Assembly (NCBI GenBank): GCA_905193485.1
Contig: CAJJOX010000131.1
Coordinates: 1 to 6,489 of the forward strand
DNA length: 6,489 nt
Reading direction: 5' to 3'
From: an uncultured Porphyromonadaceae bacterium
GTDB taxonomy: Bacteria > Bacteroidota > Bacteroidia > Bacteroidales > Muribaculaceae
The notes under the pieces were generated by a model. The model was not told the DNA's origin. It made no database searches and was given only the letters and a program-made list of their open reading frames with translations. Of the stretch, positions 1 to 6,430 are shown in pieces. Each line of letters starts with the position of its first letter. Within the stretch, counting starts at the first letter, position 1. The translations under genes were made by a program, and so were the position numbers.

Positions 1-494
1 CCCGGTCGGGGATGCAGGGCGAGTTCCTGGCCCGGCATTATTGGGATTTCTCGCGCCGTTTCGCGTTTGGCGCCGAACTGAATCTGCTATATTCCTCGCG
101 CCGGCTGTTGCCGGGATATTCCGCTGCGATTGTCGATGCGCCGGCGTTTAATCCGGCACCGTCCTATACCAATGTTTTCACACCGGCATTCCGGGCCAAT
201 TCGTTCGGTGTCGTCGGTGTGATACCGGTGTGGAAGGTGAGCTCGATGATGCAGGTGCGGGGGAGGGCGGATCTGTTCGTCCCGCTTCGTCCGATATTGC
301 GGGGTGCTGACGGAACGGCATTTTACGGCGATTATCTGTCGCGAATGAGCTTTTTCGGGCAGGTCGAGGCTGTGGCCACACTCCCTTTTGCCAATATCTC
401 GCTTTATACGCATTATGCGGGCGTCGAGGGCGGCCGTTGGAATTTCGGCCTTACGTTCGGCTTTTTCCTTCAGGCTCCGCGCTTTTTGCGGTGA
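1..494 (+). CDS. C-terminal end of an outer-membrane beta-barrel protein, probably a patatin-like phospholipase (5' partial)
   Basis: The reading frame is open to the left edge (no stop before the ATG at 12), so this is the last ~164 codons of a longer gene, not a 160-residue protein starting at 12. The visible part alternates hydrophobic and polar residues in beta-strand fashion, is rich in Phe, Tyr and Trp, and ends in an aromatic-rich strand (WNFGLTFGFFLQAPRFLR), as expected of an outer-membrane barrel. The pattern FANISLYTHYA followed by a Trp-containing final strand resembles the C-terminal barrel that follows the patatin lipase domain in Bacteroidota patatin-like proteins; this is recalled family knowledge, and the lipase Gly-x-Ser-x-Gly motif would lie off the window. 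It could be another barrel family, such as a BamA-like surface antigen. The stop is TGA. No convincing terminator follows, and the pyrB promoter lies about 100 nt downstream, so it is probably a separate transcription unit. Confidence 0.6.
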   Translation, partial: RSGMQGEFLARHYWDFSRRFAFGAELNLLYSSRRLLPGYSAAIVDAPAFNPAPSYTNVFTPAFRANSFGVVGVIPVWKVSSMMQVRGRADLFVPLRPILRGADGTAFYGDYLSRMSFFGQVEAVATLPFANISLYTHYAGVEGGRWNFGLTFGFFLQAPRFLR

Positions 495-597
495 CGTGAT
501 GCGGATTGTGAGAGCGCGGGTGTGAATTCACCGTTAATATCCACAACTATATATGATTAATGCCGCGCTTCGTCAAATCGCGCCGGGAATCTGTCAA

Positions 598-629
598 TTT
601 GCCCGAATAAGAAAAATTTGCTAAATTTG
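598..629 (+). promoter_or_regulatory. Bacteroidota-type promoter for the pyrB operon
   Basis: TTTG at 598-601 and TAAATTTG at 622-629 are separated by 20 nt. This matches the primary sigma-factor promoter described for Bacteroides (a TTTG-like -33 box, 19-21 nt, then TAnnTTTG at -7) with no mismatch. The start of transcription would be a few bases after 629, leaving a 5' leader of about 110 nt before pyrB. The -7 box is the second unit of a 9-base near-perfect tandem repeat (614-622 and 623-631), so a weaker TTTG also occurs at 617-620; only the second unit carries the TA. Consensus match only, without experimental support. Confidence 0.7.
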
Positions 630-654
630 CGAGCAAGTTGCCATATGCATCAGT

Positions 655-723
655 AAACCGCCGGCCTCAGGGAATGGCAAAGGAGTGATTCTCTGGACGT
701 GGGCGTGAGCGGTTTCTCTGGGG
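655..723 (+). promoter_or_regulatory. Structured pyrB leader RNA with two competing pairings
   Basis: Fold A is two nested helices: 655-661 (AAACCGC) pairs perfectly with 709-715 (GCGGTTT), and inside it 667-675 (TCAGGGAAT) pairs with 688-696 (ATTCTCTGG) over 9 bp with two G-U pairs. The 12-nt loop of the inner helix holds the purine run AAAGGAG (679-685). Fold B uses a second copy of TTCTCTGG: 665-674 pairs with 714-723 over 10 bp with two G-U pairs. Fold B consumes bases needed for both helices of fold A, so the two cannot coexist. No U-run follows either helix, so this is not a classic intrinsic attenuator; an effect on translation or RNA stability is more likely if it is functional. The pairings are read from the sequence; regulation is inference. 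Confidence 0.4.
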
Positions 724-745
724 ATGGCTTAAAATATCATCAGCT

Positions 746-1684
746 ATGAACAAAAACTCTCTGGTGTCAATCGATGATATCTCGCGTGACGACATCCTCG
801 ATCTCCTCCGACGGGCGGCCTTTTTTGAAGCGCATCCCAATCACAAAATCCTCGACGGCAAGGTGGTGGCGACACTCTTTTTTGAACCGTCGACTCGCAC
901 ACGCCTCAGTTTCGAAACAGCAGTCAATCGCCTCGGCGGCCGCGTGATCGGCTTTTCCGATGCCTCCACCACAAGCTCATCGAAAGGCGAAACCCTTAAG
1001 GACACAATCAAGATGGTGAGCAACTATGTCGATCTCATCGTGATGCGTCATTATCTGGAAGGAGCCGCACGGTATGCCACCGAAGTGACGGATGTCCCGG
1101 TGATCAATGCCGGCGATGGCGCCCACCAGCATCCGTCGCAGACGATGCTCGACCTGTATTCGATCTATAAGACGCAGGGCCGGCTTGAAGATCTGACCAT
1201 CACGATGGTGGGAGATCTCAAATATGGCCGCACGGTGCACTCGCTGCTTATGGCCATGCGTTATTTCAACCCCACCTTCCACTTTGTGGCGTGCGACGAA
1301 CTGCGCATGCCTCGCGAATATCGCGATTTCTGTGACGCCAACGGCATACGTTATATCGAGCACGAGGATTTTACGCCCGAGGTGATCAATGCGACCGACA
1401 TATTGTATATGACCCGTGTCCAGCGTGAACGTTTTGCCGACATCATGGAATATGAACGGGTGAAAGACCTCTACACACTGCGTGCCGACATGCTCAGGGA
1501 TGCAAAAAGCAATATGCGCGTGCTTCATCCGCTGCCACGCGTCAATGAGATAGACCGCGACGTCGACGATGATCCGCACGCCTATTATTTTGACCAGGCA
1601 CGCAACGGCCTGTATGCACGTCAGGCCATTATCTGCCGGGCGCTCGGCATTGACATTTTCAAGGAGTGTGACCATACAAAATGA
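746..1684 (+). CDS. pyrB: Aspartate carbamoyltransferase, catalytic subunit
   Basis: Joins carbamoyl phosphate and L-aspartate to give N-carbamoyl-L-aspartate, the committed step of cytosolic UMP synthesis. The protein is 312 residues, normal for the catalytic chain. Family signatures are present in order: FEPSTRTR at 46-53 (carbamoyl phosphate binding), the SSSKGET loop at 77-83 that reaches into the neighbouring subunit's active site, HPSQ at 129-132, and HPLPRV at 261-266 near the aspartate site. The N-terminal half is the carbamoyl phosphate domain and the C-terminal half the aspartate domain. The start ATG is preceded by an A/T-rich stretch (taaaatatcatcag), usual for Bacteroidota, with no strong Shine-Dalgarno site. 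The stop overlaps the pyrI start by four bases (ATGA), so the two subunits are probably translated in a coupled way. Expression likely comes from the promoter at 598-629 through the structured leader. Confidence 0.98.
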   Translation: MNKNSLVSIDDISRDDILDLLRRAAFFEAHPNHKILDGKVVATLFFEPSTRTRLSFETAVNRLGGRVIGFSDASTTSSSKGETLKDTIKMVSNYVDLIVMRHYLEGAARYATEVTDVPVINAGDGAHQHPSQTMLDLYSIYKTQGRLEDLTITMVGDLKYGRTVHSLLMAMRYFNPTFHFVACDELRMPREYRDFCDANGIRYIEHEDFTPEVINATDILYMTRVQRERFADIMEYERVKDLYTLRADMLRDAKSNMRVLHPLPRVNEIDRDVDDDPHAYYFDQARNGLYARQAIICRALGIDIFKECDHTK

Positions 1685-2151
1685 GCATTATGACAAAAGA
1701 ACGTAAAGAACTGGCTGTCGCGGCTCTGCGCTGCGGCACCGTCATAGATCATATACCGGCCGATGTGCTTTTCAAGGCAGTCAAGATTCTCGGCATAGAG
1801 AAGATGACCACCAACGTCACCATAGGCAACAACCTTTCGAGCCACCGTCTGGGCACCAAAGGCATAATAAAGGTGGCCGACGTTGAATTTCCCGACGATG
1901 TGCTCAACCGCATAGCATTGATAGCCCCGCATGCCAATATCAATATAATTCGTGATTTCGAGGTGGTGAAAAAATTCCCGATATCGCTTCCCGACGAGAT
2001 CACCGGCATTGTGCGCTGCGGTAATCCGAAATGTATCACCAACAATGAGCCGATGCGTACGCGCTTCGAAGTGATTGACCGCGACGATGTGACCATTCGC
2101 TGTCATTATTGCGGACAGGTGGTGAAGAGCGGCGACGCGCAGATAGACTGA
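1681..2151 (+). CDS. pyrI: Aspartate carbamoyltransferase, regulatory subunit
   Basis: Regulatory chain that binds the nucleotide effectors CTP, UTP and ATP and assembles with PyrB trimers into the allosteric holoenzyme. It is 156 residues against 153 in E. coli. The N-terminal allosteric domain carries the CGTVIDHIP segment (residues 18-26), with Asp23/His24 matching the E. coli nucleotide-contact pair. Lys64 and Lys98 align with E. coli Lys60 and Lys94. The C-terminal zinc domain has the four cysteines Cys113, Cys118, Cys141 and Cys144 in a C-x4-C / C-x2-C arrangement, needed for contact with PyrB. All key residues are present, so allosteric control is expected to be intact. The start at 1681 overlaps the pyrB stop; a second in-frame ATG at 1690 gives an N-terminus closer to the E. 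coli length and cannot be excluded. Confidence 0.97.
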   Translation: MSIMTKERKELAVAALRCGTVIDHIPADVLFKAVKILGIEKMTTNVTIGNNLSSHRLGTKGIIKVADVEFPDDVLNRIALIAPHANINIIRDFEVVKKFPISLPDEITGIVRCGNPKCITNNEPMRTRFEVIDRDDVTIRCHYCGQVVKSGDAQID

Positions 2152-2176
2152 CATGATCTCCTAAGCCGATGCGGAA

Positions 2177-2740
2177 ATGAAACAGCAATGGAAGCCCGGG
2201 ACAATGATCTATCCGCTGCCGGCGGTGATCGTGACATGCGGTGCATCGACGGACGAGAGCAACATGCTTACCGTGGCATGGACAGGCACGATATGCACTG
2301 ATCCGGCCATGTGTTATATCTCGGTGCGCCCCGAGCGACATTCATATCAGATGATACGCTCCAACATGGAGTTTACGATCAATCTCACCACTGAAGCCAT
2401 GGCACGCGCCACCGATTGGGCCGGGGTGCGGTCGGGCGCCGGTTACGACAAATGGAAGGAAACGGGACTGACTCCCGAAAAGGGCAGGCTCGTTGCCTGC
2501 CCTTCTGTGAAGGAGTCGCCTCTGAGCATAGAATGCAGGGTGCGCGAGATAGTTCATCTCGGCAGCCACGACATGTTCATTGCCGAGGTGCTGTGTCTGC
2601 TCGCCGATGAGGCTTTGATCGATCCTGAGACCGGAGCTTTTCATCTGGACCGCGCCGGTCTGATGGCCTACAGTCACGGCAATTATTACGGACTCGGATC
2701 TCATTTAGGCCGCTTCGGGTGGTCGGTCAGGAAAAAATAG
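2177..2740 (+). CDS. Flavin reductase-like FMN-binding protein (flavoredoxin type)
   Basis: A 187-residue protein of the flavin reductase-like split-barrel family, which binds FMN and in characterised members passes electrons from NAD(P)H or a redox partner. Recognisable family segments are the N-terminal barrel strands (YPLPAVIVTCG at 12-22, MLTVAWTGTI at 30-39), ERHSYQMI and FTINL around 53-70, PLSIECRV at 115-122, the GSHDMFIAEV strand at 129-138, and the C-terminal SHGNYYGLG at 166-174. There is no signal peptide or membrane segment, so it is cytosolic. It starts 25 nt after pyrI and 53 nt before glyA on the same strand, so it is probably in the same operon; a gene of this family between pyrI and glyA recurs in Bacteroidales. 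The physiological substrate cannot be read from the sequence, and a link to pyrimidine synthesis is only suggested by position. Confidence 0.85.
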   Translation: MKQQWKPGTMIYPLPAVIVTCGASTDESNMLTVAWTGTICTDPAMCYISVRPERHSYQMIRSNMEFTINLTTEAMARATDWAGVRSGAGYDKWKETGLTPEKGRLVACPSVKESPLSIECRVREIVHLGSHDMFIAEVLCLLADEALIDPETGAFHLDRAGLMAYSHGNYYGLGSHLGRFGWSVRKK

Positions 2741-2793
2741 CCGCCTGTGTCAATAAATAAACATCCAACATCATTAACACATAATACAGATTT

Positions 2794-4074
2794 ATGCAAT
2801 CCGACAATCAGATTTTTCAATTAATCGATCGCGAGTATCAACGTCAGAAAAAGGGCATCGAACTCATCGCGTCAGAAAACTTCGTCAGCGAGGAAGTGAT
2901 GCGGGCCATGGGGTCTTGCCTGACAAATAAATATGCCGAAGGCTATCCCGGCCACCGTTATTATGGCGGCTGTCAGGTTGTCGACGAGGTTGAGCAACTG
3001 GCTATCGACCGTGTCCGACAACTTTTTGGCGCGGCTTACGCCAATGTTCAGCCGCATTCGGGCGCTCAGGCCAATATGGCCGTGTTTATGGCGTGCATGA
3101 AGCCGGGTGACAAATTTCTCGGGTTGAACCTCGCCCACGGCGGACATCTTTCGCACGGCAGTCCGGTGAATTTCTCTGGGCTCGTGTTTCAGGCTCTCGG
3201 CTATAATGTCGACGAAGCTACCGGGCTTGTCGACTACGACAATATGGAAGAAATAGCGCGTCGCGAGCGTCCGCGCCTGATAATCGGCGGTGCCAGCGCT
3301 TATTCACGTGAATGGGACTATGCCCGAATGCGTCGTCTGGCCGACGAGATCGGAGCGATCTTTATGGTCGACATGGCTCACCCTGCCGGTCTGATTGCAG
3401 CCGGTCTGCTTGATAACCCTGTGAAATACGCCCACATCGTCACGTCCACTACCCATAAAACGCTTCGCGGTCCGCGCGGTGGCATCATACTCATGGGTGA
3501 GGATTTTGAAAACCCGTGGGGAAAGACGACCCCCAAAGGTCAGGTGCGCATGATGTCGTCGTTGCTTGATTCGGCTGTGTTCCCCGGTGTGCAGGGCGGT
3601 CCGCTCGAACATGTGATCGCCGCAAAGGCTGTAGCCTTCGGCGAGGCTCTCCAGCCTGAATATCGCGAATATCAGCTTCAGGTGAAGAAGAATGCCGCCG
3701 CTATGGCCACCGCCCTTATGGAACGCGGGTATAAGATCGTGTCCAACGGTACGGACAATCACTGCATACTCGTGGACCTCCGCACCAAATTCCCCGACCT
3801 CACCGGCAAGGTGGCTGAACGTGTGCTTGTGGAAGCCGACATCACGGCAAATAAAAACATGGTGCCTTTCGACACGCGTTCACCGTTCCAGACCTCAGGT
3901 ATCCGCCTCGGCACGCCGGCCATCACCACACGCGGCGCCAAGGAAGAATTCATGGCTGAGATCGTGGATATGATCGACACCGTGCTTTCCAATCCCGAGT
4001 CGGAAGAAACGATAGCTGCCGTACGCGCCCGCGTCAACGCGGCAATGGAGGGCTATCCGATGTTTGCCTATTGA
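2794..4074 (+). CDS. glyA: Serine hydroxymethyltransferase
   Basis: Pyridoxal-phosphate enzyme that converts serine and tetrahydrofolate into glycine and 5,10-methylenetetrahydrofolate, feeding one-carbon units to thymidylate, purine and methionine synthesis. At 426 residues it is full length. Visible signatures: ELIASENF (23-30); the [15 protein letters not shown] segment (45-59); HGGHLSHG (115-122); the cofactor-contacting DMAHPAGL (193-200); and the Schiff-base lysine Lys222 within [14 protein letters not shown] (217-230). The C-terminal [11 protein letters not shown] and SGIRLGTPA segments are also typical. The 53-nt gap from the flavin reductase gene is A/T-rich, with no clear second promoter, so it is likely co-transcribed with pyrB-pyrI. 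Its TGA stop overlaps the ATG of the next gene. Confidence 0.98.
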   Translation: MQSDNQIFQLIDREYQRQKKGIELIASENFVSEEVMRAMGSCLTNKYAEGYPGHRYYGGCQVVDEVEQLAIDRVRQLFGAAYANVQPHSGAQANMAVFMACMKPGDKFLGLNLAHGGHLSHGSPVNFSGLVFQALGYNVDEATGLVDYDNMEEIARRERPRLIIGGASAYSREWDYARMRRLADEIGAIFMVDMAHPAGLIAAGLLDNPVKYAHIVTSTTHKTLRGPRGGIILMGEDFENPWGKTTPKGQVRMMSSLLDSAVFPGVQGGPLEHVIAAKAVAFGEALQPEYREYQLQVKKNAAAMATALMERGYKIVSNGTDNHCILVDLRTKFPDLTGKVAERVLVEADITANKNMVPFDTRSPFQTSGIRLGTPAITTRGAKEEFMAEIVDMIDTVLSNPESEETIAAVRARVNAAMEGYPMFAY

Positions 4075-4421
4075 TGCCGATGGACAGCAGTTTCGATTGG
4101 GCCGAAGGCCTTGATTGCGCCGTGACCGTGTGCGATGCCGATGCCGTGATCATTTATCAGAACCGTAAGGCGCGGAAGCAATATGAGGCACACGGCAATC
4201 TCGTAGGCCGCAATCTGATGGATTGCCACAACGAGCGTTCACAGGCCATAATACGCCACATTCTTGCGACGGGCGAGAGCAACAGCTACACCATTTGTAA
4301 GAATGGCTACAACAAGTTTATCCATCAGGCTCCGTGGTTTACGGCCGATGGCCGCGTGGGCGGCGTTGTCGAGATCTCGACCTTCATTCCCCAGCTGCCG
4401 TTGCCACATTATCAGCGTTGA
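4074..4421 (+). CDS. Small single-domain PAS protein
   Basis: A 115-residue protein that is essentially one PAS sensor fold with no attached kinase, cyclase or DNA-binding domain. The N-terminal strand region CDADAVIIYQNRKA (20-33) matches the usual 'D..g.i.y.N..a' PAS opening. GRNLMDCHN (45-53) and the following helix IIRHILATGES resemble the 'CHpp' segment of PAS domains related to PF13596 and DUF438 proteins. HQAPWFTADGRVGGVVEIS (84-102) is the closing strand pair. The ATG at 4074 overlaps the glyA stop (TGATG), which favours it over the TTG at 4071 or the ATG at 4080 and implies coupled translation with glyA. Cys20, Cys51 and His52 could bind a ligand or cofactor, but nothing visible settles this. 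Function unknown; a sensor or small-molecule-binding role is inferred from the fold. The bidirectional terminator follows about 60 nt downstream. Confidence 0.75.
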   Translation: MPMDSSFDWAEGLDCAVTVCDADAVIIYQNRKARKQYEAHGNLVGRNLMDCHNERSQAIIRHILATGESNSYTICKNGYNKFIHQAPWFTADGRVGGVVEISTFIPQLPLPHYQR

Positions 4422-4476
4422 TAAATCAGCCGTCCAATGCCGGGATTTCTACTCCACGACCCGGATAATCAATCAT

Positions 4477-4535
4477 AAAAAACGAGGCTGTGCTGTATTT
4501 GATCTTTTTTACGGCGCAGCCTCGCTGTTTTTTTT
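4477..4535. terminator. Bidirectional intrinsic terminator between convergent units
   Basis: 4483-4493 (CGAGGCTGTGC) pairs with 4514-4524 (GCGCAGCCTCG) over 11 bp with one G-U pair. Four more pairs (4494-4497 with 4510-4513) extend the stem to 15 bp with a 12-nt loop. On the plus strand eight Ts follow at 4528-4535, ending the pyrB-glyA-PAS unit. On the minus strand the six As at 4477-4482 read as six Us after the hairpin, ending the Rhs locus. The position, about 60 nt after the PAS gene and 50-100 nt after the Rhs fragment, fits a shared terminator for converging transcripts. Confidence 0.88.
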
Positions 4536-4573
4536 ATAATGACAACTTTGCAGTCGCCATAGGTATTGTTGTG

Positions 4574-5284
4574 TTATAAATAAGTGACGCTACCGTTGAC
4601 GCATTTCGACAGCAGAGAGCCGGCGGCATCATAGACCGTTTCGGCGAGCTTCGTTCCCGATGCAGAATAGAGATAGTCGATGCGGCCGCCGTCGGCAAAC
4701 TCCACGCGCTGCGGCAGATTGAGTACATTGTAGCTGACATCGCTGACGCCGCGGCTCATGTCGCGTATCTGGTTGCCGTTGGCGTCGTAGGCGAAATCCG
4801 ATCCCGACCATGCCCCCTCGGGCAGATCGAGCGAAGCTTCCAGAAGTACCGTCGGCGCATCGTCGCGCAGCTCAGAGAGCCGGTTGCCGGTGAACGAGGC
4901 CGTGATATCGTCGATCTGCCCGTAGAGGCCCGGGGCTATAAGTCCCTGCCGCGTCAGCGACAGCATGTTGCCCTGGAGGTCGTAAGTGTATGCCGTTGAG
5001 AAATCGGCCTCGGGATCGCCGTTTTCGGCAGTGGCTCCCGAGGGCATCCGCCGCGAGAAGTCGGCCGCAGCCAGCCGCCCGAGCCGGTCATAGGTATAGT
5101 AGTAGCGGTCGTAGTGTCCGTAGGAATCGGTGATCTTCGCCGACACGCGTCCGGTGTATGATGGCGTGGCACCGGTGGCATAGAGCAGCTGCTGTCCGAG
5201 GAAACCGCAGTGCCAGCCGGTGATCCATCCGTCCATGTCGTAGGCTGCAGGCAAACCAATATTGTTATAATCCCATATGTTCAT
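4574..5284 (-). pseudogene. Orphan Rhs/YD-repeat core fragment, truncated at both ends
   Basis: A 236-residue frame made of Rhs-type repeats: YTYDRLGRLAAADF (63-76), YTYDLQGNMLSL (99-110), FAYDANGNQIRD (164-175), then YNVLNLPQRVEFADGG (185-200) and YLYSASGTKLAETVYD (204-219). The YDMDGWITGW segment (15-24) matches the 'GW.t' stretch found in the middle of Bacteroidota Rhs cores. Intact Rhs proteins continue for over a hundred more residues of conserved core, up to the 'DP.G' motif and a variable toxin tip. Here the frame stops at GSVTYL, and neither other frame downstream restores recognisable core, so the end is missing rather than shifted. Its ATG overlaps the immunity gene stop (TGATG), with an in-frame stop only eight codons upstream. 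GC content is about 65% in one 60-base sample (4861-4920), unlike the AT-rich genes before it. Probably a remnant left by tip exchange; it may still be translated by coupling. Confidence 0.75.
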
Positions 5285-5805
5285 CAGTTGAAAGTAGGGA
5301 CATTACGAAGATCGGAATAGTTTAGATTATATCCTTTATACTTATTCAGGAAATCAACATTTACCCGATCAATTATTTGCCATAATTTAATAAACGCTTC
5401 GGAATAATGATAAATATCACATTCGTCGCGTGGTTGGACAAGTATAAGTTTGTTAATCTTTTTTCTACCATAGTATATCGTTATCTCAAGAAATGGATAA
5501 TCGCAATAAAGTATGTTGTCGGCTTTTGTCTTGGATATTATGATCGGATATTTTCTGGCAATAAAAATATTATATAGCCCGTCAAGGATCTTTTCTGTAG
5601 CGGAAGCAGTAAGAAAACCTTTTTTAGAAGAGTCATATTTTTTATAAACAATTCCACGATTGTTTTTTAGTTTGATAACACACTCCGGGCCTGTCGCGTA
5701 GAGTACGCGCAATTCGCACGAATCGATTTTTACTTCCGACCGGCATATAGGCGATTGCATGATGCACAGAAGCAAAAGCGCAAGTTTAAGGATACTACTT
5801 TCCAT
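5284..5805 (-). CDS. Putative exported immunity protein for the Rhs toxin
   Basis: A 173-residue protein of no family I recognise. It begins with a plausible Sec signal peptide: a short N-region with Lys7, the hydrophobic core LALLLLCIM (8-16), and a likely cleavage near Cys21-Arg22-Ser23. Neither Cys14 nor Cys21 sits in a good lipobox, so a soluble periplasmic protein is more likely than a lipoprotein. The mature part mixes predicted strands (LEITIYYGRKKINKLILVQ) with a C-terminal helical stretch (SEAFIKLWQIIDRVNVDFLNK), consistent with a compact globular protein. Its start overlaps the end of the toxin tip by 11 nt and it shares the tip's AT-rich composition, the standard position and signature of an immunity gene in polymorphic toxin loci. 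An exported immunity protein would imply the toxin acts in, or passes through, the periplasm. The immunity role is inferred from position and the signal peptide, not homology. Confidence 0.65.
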   Translation of the reverse strand: MESSILKLALLLLCIMQSPICRSEVKIDSCELRVLYATGPECVIKLKNNRGIVYKKYDSSKKGFLTASATEKILDGLYNIFIARKYPIIISKTKADNILYCDYPFLEITIYYGRKKINKLILVQPRDECDIYHYSEAFIKLWQIIDRVNVDFLNKYKGYNLNYSDLRNVPTFN

Positions 5806-6430
5806 ATTTTATAACATATCTATAATATAGTGATCTATATAGTTTATCAACTGTTTTCCTACCAGTTTCTTTAGTTGTATATTCTAACAACTCGTTAAGA
5901 ATGAATCTCTTATATCTATCTGTTGCTTTATTCCACAACATTTTAAAATTTATGACATTTTTATATGCTAATCTATGGGATCTATATTTATTACGAACGT
6001 GCTTCATTCCATGCGAATACCACTCATGGACAATTATACTCAAAGCAATGTTCTCCACAGTACTTTCATAATCATATCCACCTGTACCAATTATTTTAGG
6101 TTTAATATCAGGTCTATTTGGATAAAATTCCGTGGCCCAGGATGCCATATCAGCATTTTGAAATCCGATTTTCCCTCCATTAATTGAAGACATGGAAAAT
6201 ATTTCATCATAAACATGTGTCCCTTCAAATTGAGATGCCACATGTGTCCACAACTTAGAATGTGCCTCGTGCGTCATATTCACTTTATTTGATTTTCGTG
6301 CTACATCGTAAGTGATTAAATAATCACCCAGATGGTTTTGAAGATCGGAGAGCGAATATTTGGTTGGATCAATTTTTTCGGTTCCAGTGTAAATCATTAT
6401 CATTCCTGTAAACCCTTCTGAGGTACACCC
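5285..6430 (-). other. AT-rich toxin-immunity cassette between Rhs core sequences
   Basis: Base composition changes sharply at both ends. Two 60-base samples inside (5821-5880 and 5881-5940) are 25% and 30% GC, whereas a sample from the neighbouring Rhs core (4861-4920) is 65% GC. The right boundary lies just after the DPTG linker, and the left boundary coincides with the TGATG junction at the immunity stop. This is what is expected when a new Rhs tip with its immunity gene is swapped in by recombination in the conserved core. No transposase, integrase or flanking target-site repeat is visible, so it is described as a cassette and not as an insertion sequence. Confidence 0.65.

Noticed and set aside
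655..723. Classic intrinsic transcription attenuator before pyrB
   Set aside because: No U-tract follows either candidate helix, so a simple terminator/antiterminator mechanism is not supported.
977..1675. A long minus-strand open frame (232 codons) opposite pyrB
   Set aside because: It lies wholly antisense to a textbook pyrB, has no recognisable protein features, and is the expected by-product of codon bias in a GC-rich gene. The same applies to minus-strand frames opposite pyrI, the flavin reductase gene and glyA.
3692..3973. Plus-strand alternative frame inside glyA
   Set aside because: It is out of frame with a clearly intact glyA and its composition (Pro, Ser, Arg, Trp rich) looks like a frame-shift shadow.
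4071..4073. TTG as the start of the PAS protein
   Set aside because: The ATG immediately after it at 4074 overlaps the glyA stop in a standard TGATG arrangement and is the better start.
4483..4524. CRISPR or repeat array unit
   Set aside because: It is a single inverted repeat flanked by A- and T-tracts, explained fully as a bidirectional terminator; no direct repeats with spacers occur in the window.
4264..4539. Plus-strand frame overlapping the PAS gene and the terminator
   Set aside because: It reads through the terminator hairpin into its T-tract (ending FYGAASLFFL) and is out of frame with the PAS protein.
5284..5805. Immunity protein as a lipoprotein
   Set aside because: Cys14 follows LLL and Cys21 follows SPI; neither matches a lipobox, and a usual signal-peptidase I site near Ser23 explains the N-terminus better.
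5975..6187. Plus-strand frame of 70 codons inside the Rhs tip
   Set aside because: It is antisense to the toxin tip, has no independent start context, and AT-rich DNA gives such frames by chance.
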